The position numbers and the translations under genes were made by a program. Source: Candidatus Bathyarchaeota archaeon ex4484_135 (GTDB lineage Archaea; Thermoproteota; Bathyarchaeia; EX4484-135). From it: 5,229 nt of DNA. Positions within the stretch are counted from its first letter, which is position 1; each line of letters begins with the position of its first letter. Where the stretch lies: the NCBI GenBank assembly GCA_002255025.1, contig NJEJ01000071.1:1-5229 (forward strand), in the 5' to 3' direction. Below the pieces are notes generated by a model. It was given only the letters and a program-made list of their open reading frames with translations, searched no databases and had not been told where the DNA came from. Shown here piece by piece: positions 1 through 5,229 of this stretch.

Positions 1-3
1 TGC

Positions 4-267
4 CTAAAAATCAGTAAGCCTGGCCTGGCCCAGGCCGGTCAGGAACCAGGCGTAAGGACGCTTGCCCTTCCTGGCCACTATGCCCTCACGTTCTAGGGAG
101 GCCAGGTGGAGCCTGACAGATGAGTAGCTCAGGCCCGTCCGGTCTGCTATCTGGGCCATGGTGAGACCCGGCTCTCCCTCGAGGGCCTTCAATATCTTCG
201 TCCTGGCGTCTAAGCCGGGCCTTACGTTCCTCTTACGGATCAAATAGGCCTTTGGGTGGTAGGGCAT
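4..267 (-). CDS. Small winged helix-turn-helix transcriptional regulator, ArsR/MarR-like fold
   Basis: This 87-residue protein is almost entirely one winged helix-turn-helix domain and probably binds DNA as a transcription factor. After a basic N-terminal tail (residues 1-18, with the run RKR at 11-13), helix 1 covers about 19-30 (LDARTKILKAL). Helix 2 is about 36-44 (TMAQIADRT), and the recognition helix about 47-61 (SYSSVRLHLASLERE). The wing is about 62-76, with the basic tip RKGKRPY, and a short GLGQARL tail follows. There is no ligand-binding domain, metal-binding cysteine pair or membrane segment. The size and the GKRPY...TGLGQ ending resemble small single-domain regulators I associate with Thermoproteota, but I cannot name a characterised member. 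The ATG at 267-265 is supported by a TATA-like palindrome centred 27-28 nt upstream and by the lack of a Shine-Dalgarno sequence, which suggests a leaderless mRNA. The stop is TAG at 6-4. It is divergent from reverse gyrase; its targets are unknown, and autoregulation or control of rgy are inferences. Confidence 0.85.
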   Translation of the reverse strand: MPYHPKAYLIRKRNVRPGLDARTKILKALEGEPGLTMAQIADRTGLSYSSVRLHLASLEREGIVARKGKRPYAWFLTGLGQARLTDF

Positions 268-279
268 TCCGGCTGAAAT

Positions 280-322
280 ATGACCGAGGCTCTTAAGAGC
301 GTTATGCTTCCCGAGCGGTCAT
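280..322. repeat. Interrupted 7-bp inverted repeat in the divergent promoter region
   Basis: ATGACCG (280-286) and CGGTCAT (316-322) are exact inverted copies separated by 29 bp, and they enclose the TTAA palindrome at 289-300. A third CGGTCA lies at 362-367, upstream of the reverse gyrase TATA box. Spaced half-sites around a promoter are typical of regulator binding. However, the hexamer CGGTCA also occurs inside coding sequence (36-41, and inverted near 2290), so chance is possible. Confidence 0.3.
289..300 (-). promoter_or_regulatory. TATA-like element and perfect palindrome of the winged-helix gene
   Basis: GCTCTTAAGAGC is a perfect 12-bp palindrome. Its AT core (TTAA) is centred 27-28 nt upstream of the ATG at 267, which is where an archaeal TATA box sits for a leaderless transcript. 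No better AT-rich box lies at that distance. Because it is symmetric, it could also be the binding site of a homodimeric regulator, for example the winged-helix protein itself, which would block TBP. The promoter role rests on position and the operator role is speculative. Confidence 0.45.
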
Positions 323-386
323 CAACATCTTCATGGCATTTTGTCGCCCTGCCCTGGAGGTCGGTCAAATAGATGCGAGGGCACAA

Positions 387-394
387 TTAATAAA
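387..394 (+). promoter_or_regulatory. TATA box of the reverse gyrase gene, leaderless promoter
   Basis: TTAATAAA stands out in GC-rich surroundings and is centred about 26 nt upstream of the ATG at 416. This is the expected archaeal TATA-to-start spacing if transcription begins at or next to the start codon. No convincing Shine-Dalgarno sequence precedes 416: GGGGAT at 395-400 is too far away. The box therefore both predicts a leaderless mRNA and supports 416 as the start. The BRE just upstream is not clear. Confidence 0.6.
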
Positions 395-415
395 GGGGAT
401 TTTCTTCACGTCGAG

Positions 416-3400
416 ATGAGCATGAGGCTGAGGGCGGTATTCGAGAGATCCTGCCCCAACTGCGGCGGGAGGATAAGCGATATAAGGCTCCTCATGGGCA
501 TACCGTGCGATAAGTGTCTCCCCCTGCCAGATGAAGAACTCTCGGAAAAGCTAAAGGGCCTGAGCAAGGAAGAAGCCATGATTTTCTGCCTCGAGAAGCT
601 GAAGGAACTCGGCACCCTGAAGCACTACGCCAGCTTAGTTGAGTTCCACAGGAAGGTGGCGGACTTTGAGGCCTTCTTCGAGAAGGCCCTTGGATGTCCT
701 CCCTGGAGTGCTCAAAGGACGTGGGCGAGGAGGGTCCTCTCGGGCAAGAGCTTCGCCATAGTAGCACCTACCGGGAGCGGCAAGACGGCCTTCGGCTCCA
801 TCCTGGCCCTCTACATGGCCTCTAAGGGCCTGAAGAGCTACATACTCGTCCCTACGTCCCTCCTCGTCAAGCAGGTGTATGAGAAGGCGATCTCTATGGC
901 CGATAGGGTGGGCCTAGAGGCCAAGATAGTGTGCTACCACTCCATGCTCACGAAGAAGGAAGCCGAGGAAGCTCTAAAGGCCATAAAAGAAGGGGATTTC
1001 GATGTCCTGATAACCACATCGTTCTTCCTGGCCCGCAGGCGTGAGCTGCTCGAGGGCCGGAAGTTCGACCTCATATTCGTGGACGATGTAGATGCCTTCC
1101 TCAGGTCCTCTAAGAACGTGGATGTGGTCTTGGAGATGCTGGGTGTACCGCCCGAGGCCATAGAGAAGGCACTCGAGGTCCTGAAGCTGAGGACCGAGAT
1201 ATCAAAGCTGCTGAGGGAGAAGAAGGCCTCAAAGGAACTCGATGAGCTGAGGGAGAAGCTCCTCGAGCTGGAAGCGGAAATAGAGGCCGTGAGGGAAGCC
1301 CCAGGCAAGGGGGTCCTCATCGTATCAGGTGCTACCATAAGGGCCAAGAGGACCAAGCGTATCAAGCTCTTCAGGGAACTCTTAAGCTTCGAGGTAGGAG
1401 GCCGTTCTGAAGGGCTCAGGAACGTGGAGAACGTCTTCGCCATCCCGGAGGGGCCCTTAGAGGAGACCGTCTTGGACCTGGTTAAGCGGCTCGGCCCCGG
1501 AGGCCTCGTCTTCGTCCCGTTAGATAAGGGCTCTGCTTACGCGGAAGAGCTGGCCGAGTTCCTGAAGGAAAAAGGCATCAGGGCCGAGGCCTTCACGAGG
1601 GCCCGGAAGAAGGTGGTAGATGCCTACGTCTCGGGCGATCTGGACGTGCTAGTAGGCGTCGCGTCCTTCAGGAGCCCCCTCGCCCGTGGCATAGACCTGC
1701 CGGCCAGGATACGCTACGCCGTCTTCGCTGGCGTCCCGAAGATGAGGATAAGCTTGGCAATATCCGAGTTCAGGCCCCACAGGGCCGTCATACTCCTGGC
1801 GAACCTCAGGGACGTGCTGTCGGGCGAGGAAGCCGATAGGGCTGATGCCTACATAGCGAGGCTGAGGCGTATATCAGTCCTGCTTAGGCGTGATGAACTC
1901 AAGGAGATCGTCCAGGCCCTTGCGGAGGGCAGGCGTCTATCAGGCTTCTTAGAGCACGCCAGGTCGTTCTTCGAGGAGGTCTGGCGTTTCCTGAAGGACC
2001 TCTTGGCCAGGCCAGACGTGAGGGAGGCCATCAGGGCCAGCCCGCACCTGTCCTTAGACGAGGAAGCTGGCGAGCCCTACCTGATAGTGCCCGACCCAGT
2101 GGGCTACCTCCAGGCATCGGGCCGTACATCGAGGCTGTACGCCGGCGGTATCTCCAAAGGCCTCTCGGTCCTGGTCGTGGATGACCAGAAGGCCTTCAAC
2201 GGCCTCAGGAGGGCCCTCAGGTGGTATCTGGAGGAAATTGAGTGGCACTCCATAGAGGAGGTCGACCTCAAGGCCATAATGGCCGAGGTTGACCGCGATA
2301 GGGAGCTGATAAGGAAGCTGATGGCCGGAGAGCTCGTCATGGAGCTGAAGGACCCCATGAAGACGGCCCTCTTGGTGGTCGAATCTCCTACCAAGGCCCG
2401 GACCATAGCTAGGTTCTTCGGGAAGCCCACCAAGCGTGAGGTAGGCCCCCTAACGGTCTTCGAGATATCCACGGGCGATTTCTTCCTCAACGTGGTGGCC
2501 AGCAAGGGCCACGTCTTCGACCTCGTGACGAAGGGCGGCTTCCACGGCATAGAAGTCCATGACGGCCACTTCGTCCCCATCTACGGCACCATAAAGCGTT
2601 GTAGGAAGTGCGGCGAGCAGTACACGGACGATTTGGAGAAGTGCCCGAACTGCGGCGTGGAGTTGGACGACAAGGCCGAGCTGTTGGAGGCCCTCAGGAA
2701 GGTGGCGAGCGAGGTAGATGTGCTGCTCGTGGGGACGGACGCGGACGCAGAGGGCGAGAAGATAGGCTGGGACATAGCGACCGTCCTGGCACCCTACGTA
2801 CGTGAGATAAGGCGTGTGGAGTTCCACGAGATAACCCGCAGGGCCCTCATGGAGGCCCTGAGGAACCCGAGGGAAATAGACGAGAGGCTCGTGGAAGCCC
2901 AGATACTGAGGCGTGTTGAGGACCGCTGGATAGGCTTCGAGCTCAGCCAGAAGGTCCAGGCCTACATGCACAGGAGGACCCTCTCTGCTGGCCGTGTCCA
3001 AACGCCCGTGCTCAGGTGGATTGTGGAGAGGTGCGACGAGTGGAGGAGGAGCTTCAAGGACTGCTTCGGTATAACGCTTGAGAACGGCCTTAAGGTCGTC
3101 CTGAAGCTCCCGAGGATGACGGCCAGGGAGATCGAGGCCCTCGTCGAAGAGCTCGAGAGCTCTAAGTGCGTCATAAAGTCCGTGGAGCACGAGGAAGTCG
3201 AGCTGTCGCCGCCACCTCCCTTCACGACGGACGCCATGCTGAGGGAGGCCTCCAGCAAGCTCAGGATGGGGGCCAAGCAGATAATGGCCCTGGCCCAGGA
3301 GCTCTTCGAGACAGGCCTCATAACCTACCACAGGACGGACAGCACCCGCGTCTCATCGGCCGGTATAGGCGTGGCGAAGGAATACATATCTGAGCGTTGG

Positions 3401-4099
3401 GGAGAGGAGTACTTCGCACCTAGGTCCTGGGCCCTGGGCGAGGAAGGAGCTCACGAGTGCATAAGGCCCACGAGGCCCATAGACGCCCAGAGGCTGAAGC
3501 AGCTCATAAGGATGGGCGTCATAAGGCTGGCCAGGCGGCTGAGGCCAGAGCACTTCGCCCTCTACGACCTGATATTCAAGCGTTTCATGGCGAGCCAGAT
3601 GAAGAAGGCCCGCTTGGTCAAGCAGAAGGCGGTGGTGATCGTGAAAGGCCACGAGCTGGTGGCGGAAGGCTATTGCGAAGTCAAGGAACCGGGCTTCACG
3701 CTCATCAGGCCCGTCAAGCTGGTGCCGAAGGTATCAGAGGGCGAGGCGGTCGTAAAATCCGTGAAGCACTGGCTCGAGGCCGAAGTGAAGCTCTTCACGG
3801 AGGGCGAGCTCGTGGCCATGATGAGGGAGAGGGGCATAGGCAGGCCCTCGACCTACGCCAAGATAATATCGACCTTGTTAGAGCGTGGCTACGTGAAGCG
3901 TGATAAATGGGGCCGCCTCCACCCCACGAACCTCGGGAGGGCTGTCCTGAAGTTCCTCTACGACAGGTTTGAGCAGTACGTGTCCGAGGAGACGACCAGG
4001 CGTCTGGAGGAAGCCATGAAGGCCGTCGAGGAAGGAAAGGCCGATTACATGGAGATCCTCAGGGACCTCTACAGGGAGATAAGGGCCATCTCCCTGTAG
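416..4099 (+). CDS. rgy: Reverse gyrase (SF2 helicase-like domain fused to topoisomerase IA)
   Basis: This ATP-dependent enzyme introduces positive supercoils and is thought to protect DNA at high temperature. It has 1227 residues, normal for archaeal members. The first zinc knuckle is C13, C16, C31, C34. The helicase-like half has Q100 in a PPWSAQRTW Q-motif, Walker A APTGSGKT (117-124, K123), motif II DDVD (223-226), motif III SGAT (304-307), motif V ARGID (423-427) and motif VI QASGRTSR (566-573). A charged, probably coiled-coil segment lies at about 255-298. The latch probably falls in about 445-555, between motifs V and VI. The topoisomerase half has the TOPRIM glutamate E656 in VVESPTKA and the acidic triad D775, D777, E779. 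The second zinc knuckle is C729, C732, C743, C746. SAGRVQTP is at 856-863, the catalytic tyrosine Y971 is in LITYHRTDSTR, and GIGRPSTY is at 1140-1147. All catalytic residues are present and there is no intein. The frame extends upstream to a TTG at 341, but those 25 residues are unlike the family; ATG 416 (or 422) fits the TATA box. The stop is TAG. Confidence 0.97.
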   Translation: MSMRLRAVFERSCPNCGGRISDIRLLMGIPCDKCLPLPDEELSEKLKGLSKEEAMIFCLEKLKELGTLKHYASLVEFHRKVADFEAFFEKALGCPPWSAQRTWARRVLSGKSFAIVAPTGSGKTAFGSILALYMASKGLKSYILVPTSLLVKQVYEKAISMADRVGLEAKIVCYHSMLTKKEAEEALKAIKEGDFDVLITTSFFLARRRELLEGRKFDLIFVDDVDAFLRSSKNVDVVLEMLGVPPEAIEKALEVLKLRTEISKLLREKKASKELDELREKLLELEAEIEAVREAPGKGVLIVSGATIRAKRTKRIKLFRELLSFEVGGRSEGLRNVENVFAIPEGPLEETVLDLVKRLGPGGLVFVPLDKGSAYAEELAEFLKEKGIRAEAFTRARKKVVDAYVSGDLDVLVGVASFRSPLARGIDLPARIRYAVFAGVPKMRISLAISEFRPHRAVILLANLRDVLSGEEADRADAYIARLRRISVLLRRDELKEIVQALAEGRRLSGFLEHARSFFEEVWRFLKDLLARPDVREAIRASPHLSLDEEAGEPYLIVPDPVGYLQASGRTSRLYAGGISKGLSVLVVDDQKAFNGLRRALRWYLEEIEWHSIEEVDLKAIMAEVDRDRELIRKLMAGELVMELKDPMKTALLVVESPTKARTIARFFGKPTKREVGPLTVFEISTGDFFLNVVASKGHVFDLVTKGGFHGIEVHDGHFVPIYGTIKRCRKCGEQYTDDLEKCPNCGVELDDKAELLEALRKVASEVDVLLVGTDADAEGEKIGWDIATVLAPYVREIRRVEFHEITRRALMEALRNPREIDERLVEAQILRRVEDRWIGFELSQKVQAYMHRRTLSAGRVQTPVLRWIVERCDEWRRSFKDCFGITLENGLKVVLKLPRMTAREIEALVEELESSKCVIKSVEHEEVELSPPPPFTTDAMLREASSKLRMGAKQIMALAQELFETGLITYHRTDSTRVSSAGIGVAKEYISERWGEEYFAPRSWALGEEGAHECIRPTRPIDAQRLKQLIRMGVIRLARRLRPEHFALYDLIFKRFMASQMKKARLVKQKAVVIVKGHELVAEGYCEVKEPGFTLIRPVKLVPKVSEGEAVVKSVKHWLEAEVKLFTEGELVAMMRERGIGRPSTYAKIISTLLERGYVKRDKWGRLHPTNLGRAVLKFLYDRFEQYVSEETTRRLEEAMKAVEEGKADYMEILRDLYREIRAISL

Positions 4100-4121
4100 A
4101 GGTTCGATTGAGCACGTGAGG

Positions 4122-4130
4122 TTTTTATAG
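4122..4130 (+). promoter_or_regulatory. TATA box of the L2-S19 ribosomal transcription unit
   Basis: TTTTTATAG is a strong archaeal TATA-like box in the 66-bp gap between reverse gyrase and rpl2p. It is centred about 40 nt before the L2 ATG. This predicts a transcription start near 4150-4153 and a leader of about 13-16 nt, just long enough for the Shine-Dalgarno sequence. The T run could also help end rgy transcription, since archaeal RNA polymerase can terminate at T stretches; no other terminator candidate lies in the gap. Confidence 0.65.
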
Positions 4131-4145
4131 GACCTCGGTCGCCAT

Positions 4146-4164
4146 CTGGCCGAGAGGGGGCCGG
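4146..4164 (+). other. Potential hairpin over the L2 ribosome binding site
   Basis: CUGGCC (4146-4151) can pair with GGCCGG (4159-4164), giving six pairs including one U-G. This leaves the purine loop GAGAGGG (4152-4158), which holds the Shine-Dalgarno core. If transcription starts near 4151 as the TATA box predicts, the 5' arm is missing from the main mRNA, and the hairpin would form only in read-through RNA from reverse gyrase. The pairing is seen in the sequence; any regulatory role is speculation. Confidence 0.3.
4154..4159 (+). promoter_or_regulatory. Shine-Dalgarno sequence of rpl2p
   Basis: GAGGGG lies six bases before the ATG at 4166, counting from its end. It contains GAGG, which matches the 3' end of archaeal 16S rRNA. 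It fixes the L2 start, which homology also supports because archaeal L2 proteins begin with MGKRI or a close variant. Confidence 0.6.
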
Positions 4165-4165
4165 A

Positions 4166-4915
4166 ATGGGAAAGCGTATACTCGTCCAGAGGAGGGGCCG
4201 TGGTAGCCCCACGTTCAGGGCTAGCACGCACAAGAGGGTAGCTCCAGCTAAGTACCCGCCCTTAGACGGCGGCGAGGCCAGGACCCTGAAGGGCCTGGTG
4301 AGGGAACTCGTCCACGACCCAGGCCGTGGGGCACCGCTGGCCTTGATAGAGCTTGAGAACGGTCGCGAGTTCTACAACGTAGCTGTCGAGGGCCTGTATG
4401 AGGGCCAGATAATAGAGTTCGGGCCAGGTGCCTCGAACGCCATAGGAAACATAGTGCCGTTGGGCGAGGTCCCGGAGGGCACTCTGGTCTGCAACTTAGA
4501 GCTGAGGCCCGGCGACGGCGGCAAGATAGCCCGTTCCTCCGGTGCTTACGCGACCGTGTTGGCCCACACGCACGAGGGGACCATGGTGAAGCTCCCGTCC
4601 GGCCGGACGAAGCTCCTGAAGGACCGCTGCAGGGTCACCATAGGCGTGGTGGCCGGTGGGGGCCGTATTGAGAAGCCGTTCCTCAAGGCCGGCAAGAGGT
4701 ACTGGTGGATGAAGGCGAAGGGCCACAAGTACCCGAGGGTCCGTGGTGTAGCCATGAACGCCTGCTCGCACCCGTTCGGAGGCGGCAGGCACCAGCACCC
4801 AGGCAGGCCTACCACCGTGTCGAGGCATGCTCCTCCGGGTGCCAAGGTAGGCCACATAGCTGCCCGCATGACGGGCCGCAAGGAGAAGAAGACCGTCCGC
4901 AGGAAGGGCAAGTAA
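4166..4915 (+). CDS. rpl2p: Large-subunit ribosomal protein L2 (archaeal L2p, eukaryotic uL2/L8)
   Basis: L2 is a primary 23S rRNA-binding protein near the peptidyl transferase centre and is needed for subunit association. The 249-residue length fits archaeal L2. The N terminus MGKRILVQRRGRGSPTF and the OB-fold part (to about residue 90) are followed by the SH3-like domain with RPGDGG (114-119), SSGAYATVLAH and VTIGVVAGGGR. The basic C-terminal extension holds the conserved loop NACSHPFGGGRHQHPG (198-213) and KVGHIAARMTGR, ending in a Lys/Arg-rich tail. The histidine next to the catalytic centre is H202. The residue before it is serine (S201), where archaeal and bacterial L2 usually have Asp and eukaryotic L8 has Glu. 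The gene follows reverse gyrase by 66 bp with its own TATA box and Shine-Dalgarno sequence, and lies 41 bp before S19. The usual upstream partners L3, L4 and L23 are absent here. The stop is TAA at 4913-4915. Confidence 0.97.
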   Translation: MGKRILVQRRGRGSPTFRASTHKRVAPAKYPPLDGGEARTLKGLVRELVHDPGRGAPLALIELENGREFYNVAVEGLYEGQIIEFGPGASNAIGNIVPLGEVPEGTLVCNLELRPGDGGKIARSSGAYATVLAHTHEGTMVKLPSGRTKLLKDRCRVTIGVVAGGGRIEKPFLKAGKRYWWMKAKGHKYPRVRGVAMNACSHPFGGGRHQHPGRPTTVSRHAPPGAKVGHIAARMTGRKEKKTVRRKGK

Positions 4916-4916
4916 G

Positions 4917-4924
4917 CTAATTAG
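4917..4924 (+). promoter_or_regulatory. Possible internal TATA-like box before rps19p
   Basis: CTAATTAG directly follows the L2 stop codon. It is the only AT-rich stretch in the 41-bp L2-S19 gap and is a perfect 8-bp palindrome. Its centre is about 36 nt before the S19 ATG, which would give a leader of roughly 10 nt. It could be a secondary promoter inside the ribosomal operon, or simply a chance run beside the stop. Confidence 0.25.
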
Positions 4925-4946
4925 GAACCGGCCCCCAGGTCCCCGT

Positions 4947-4954
4947 GGTGGTGA
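4947..4954 (+). promoter_or_regulatory. Shine-Dalgarno-like sequence of rps19p
   Basis: GGTGGTGA precedes the ATG at 4957. Its GGTGA part (4950-4954) matches the GGTGA portion of the full archaeal consensus AGGAGGTGATC, at suitable spacing. This supports ATG 4957 over the in-frame GTG codons at 4945, 4948 and 4951, which lie in or next to this element. Confidence 0.45.
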
Positions 4955-4956
4955 AC

Positions 4957-5229
4957 ATGCCCAAGGAGTTCAGGTACAAGGGCTATACGCTTGAGGAGCT
5001 GCAGAGGATGCCCATGGACGAGTTCATAAAGCTCCTGCCGGCCAGGCAGAGGCGTAGCTTGCTTAGGGGCCTCACGGAGGCCCAGAGGATACTGTTGGAG
5101 AAGATAAGGAAGGCGAAGAAGGCCGTGAAGGAAGGCAAGAAGGTCGTCATAAAGACGCACGTCAGGGACATGATAATACTGCCCGAGATGGTGGGCCTCA
5201 CCATCCACGTCTACAACGGCAAGGAGTTC
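4957..5229 (+). CDS. rps19p: Small-subunit ribosomal protein S19 (archaeal S19p, eukaryotic uS19/S15), 3' end cut by the window
   Basis: S19 sits in the head of the 30S subunit with S13, contacts 16S rRNA and forms an intersubunit bridge. The first 91 codons are present and the frame is open to the last base. Archaeal S19 is usually about 130-150 residues, so roughly the last third lies outside the window. The N terminus MPKEFRYKGYTLEEL and the basic helix around LPARQRRSLLRGLT are typical of the archaeal/eukaryotic form, which has this extension before the universal core. The core is recognisable from KTHVRDMIILPEMVGLTI (66-83) and NGKEF (87-91), and the RDMIILPEMVG pattern is characteristic. 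An in-frame TAA at 4918-4920 limits upstream extension, and ATG 4957 matches the family N terminus. It is almost certainly co-transcribed with L2. I would expect L22 and S3 next, from known archaeal gene order, but that is not visible. Confidence 0.95.
   Translation, partial: MPKEFRYKGYTLEELQRMPMDEFIKLLPARQRRSLLRGLTEAQRILLEKIRKAKKAVKEGKKVVIKTHVRDMIILPEMVGLTIHVYNGKEF

Noticed and set aside
363..373. CAAATAG-type AT-rich stretch as an alternative reverse gyrase TATA box
   Set aside because: It is about 47 nt from ATG 416 and would need a Shine-Dalgarno sequence in a 20-nt leader, which is not seen. TTAATAAA at 387-394 fits better.
341..415. N-terminal extension of reverse gyrase from TTG 341
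   Set aside because: It contains no ATG or GTG start, overlaps the TATA box at 387-394, and is unlike family N termini, which begin shortly before the first zinc knuckle.
934..1443. A 169-codon serine- and leucine-rich open frame on the minus strand
   Set aside because: The serine-rich translation is the complement of Glu/Lys/Arg-rich reverse gyrase codons, including the coiled-coil segment. It has no promoter or ribosome binding site.
2450..3331. A 293-codon open frame on the minus strand inside reverse gyrase
   Set aside because: It lies wholly antisense to the topoisomerase half, whose catalytic motifs are intact on the plus strand. The antisense translation has no recognisable domain and its composition is that expected from GC-rich codon bias.
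416..4099. Possible intein or frameshift in reverse gyrase
   Set aside because: Some archaeal reverse gyrases carry inteins, but the motifs follow each other at normal spacing and the length is standard.
416..4099. Assignment to the TopR1 or TopR2 subtype
   Set aside because: Some Thermoproteota have two reverse gyrases. Only one is visible and motif reading does not separate the subtypes; a phylogeny would be needed.
4113..4118. CACGTG palindrome just upstream of the L2 TATA box
   Set aside because: A 6-bp palindrome is expected by chance in a region this size, and it has no partner copy or clear BRE match.

Overview
The window reads as ordinary chromosome from a hyperthermophilic archaeon. 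The main evidence is a complete reverse gyrase, the hallmark enzyme of hyperthermophiles, and archaeal-type ribosomal proteins L2 and S19 with crenarchaeal-looking motifs. Arginine is written mostly as AGG or CGT and isoleucine mostly as ATA in a GC-rich background. AT-rich TATA-like boxes sit at archaeal promoter distances from the starts. I infer a member of the Thermoproteota/TACK group; the order cannot be fixed from this sequence alone.

Layout: on the minus strand, 4-267 encodes an 87-residue winged-helix DNA-binding protein. A 148-bp divergent intergenic region (268-415) carries its promoter and that of reverse gyrase. Reverse gyrase (rgy) fills 416-4099 on the plus strand as one uninterrupted ORF of 1227 residues, with both zinc knuckles, all recognisable helicase motifs and the topoisomerase IA active site. 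After a 66-bp spacer with a clear TATA box come rpl2p (4166-4915, complete) and, 41 bp later, rps19p (from 4957), which runs off the end of the window. No stretch longer than 148 bp lacks a gene, and I saw no tRNA, rRNA, CRISPR, IS element or integration site.

How the genes relate: L2 and S19 form the usual L2-S19 pair of the archaeal S10-type ribosomal cluster. Here L2 follows reverse gyrase rather than L23, so L2 appears to head its own transcription unit. Reverse gyrase introduces positive supercoils and is transcribed toward the ribosomal genes. The divergent winged-helix protein is a candidate regulator of itself and possibly of rgy, but this is inference from position and from a palindrome over its TATA box.

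The region uses two initiation styles. The winged-helix gene and rgy look leaderless (TATA centre about 26-28 nt before the ATG), while L2 and S19 have short leaders with Shine-Dalgarno-like sequences. I found no strong candidate for a new biological system. The most interesting points are the operator-like symmetry in the divergent promoter, the rgy-rpl2 neighbourhood, promoter words shared by the winged-helix and L2 genes, and a changed residue next to the conserved histidine of L2.
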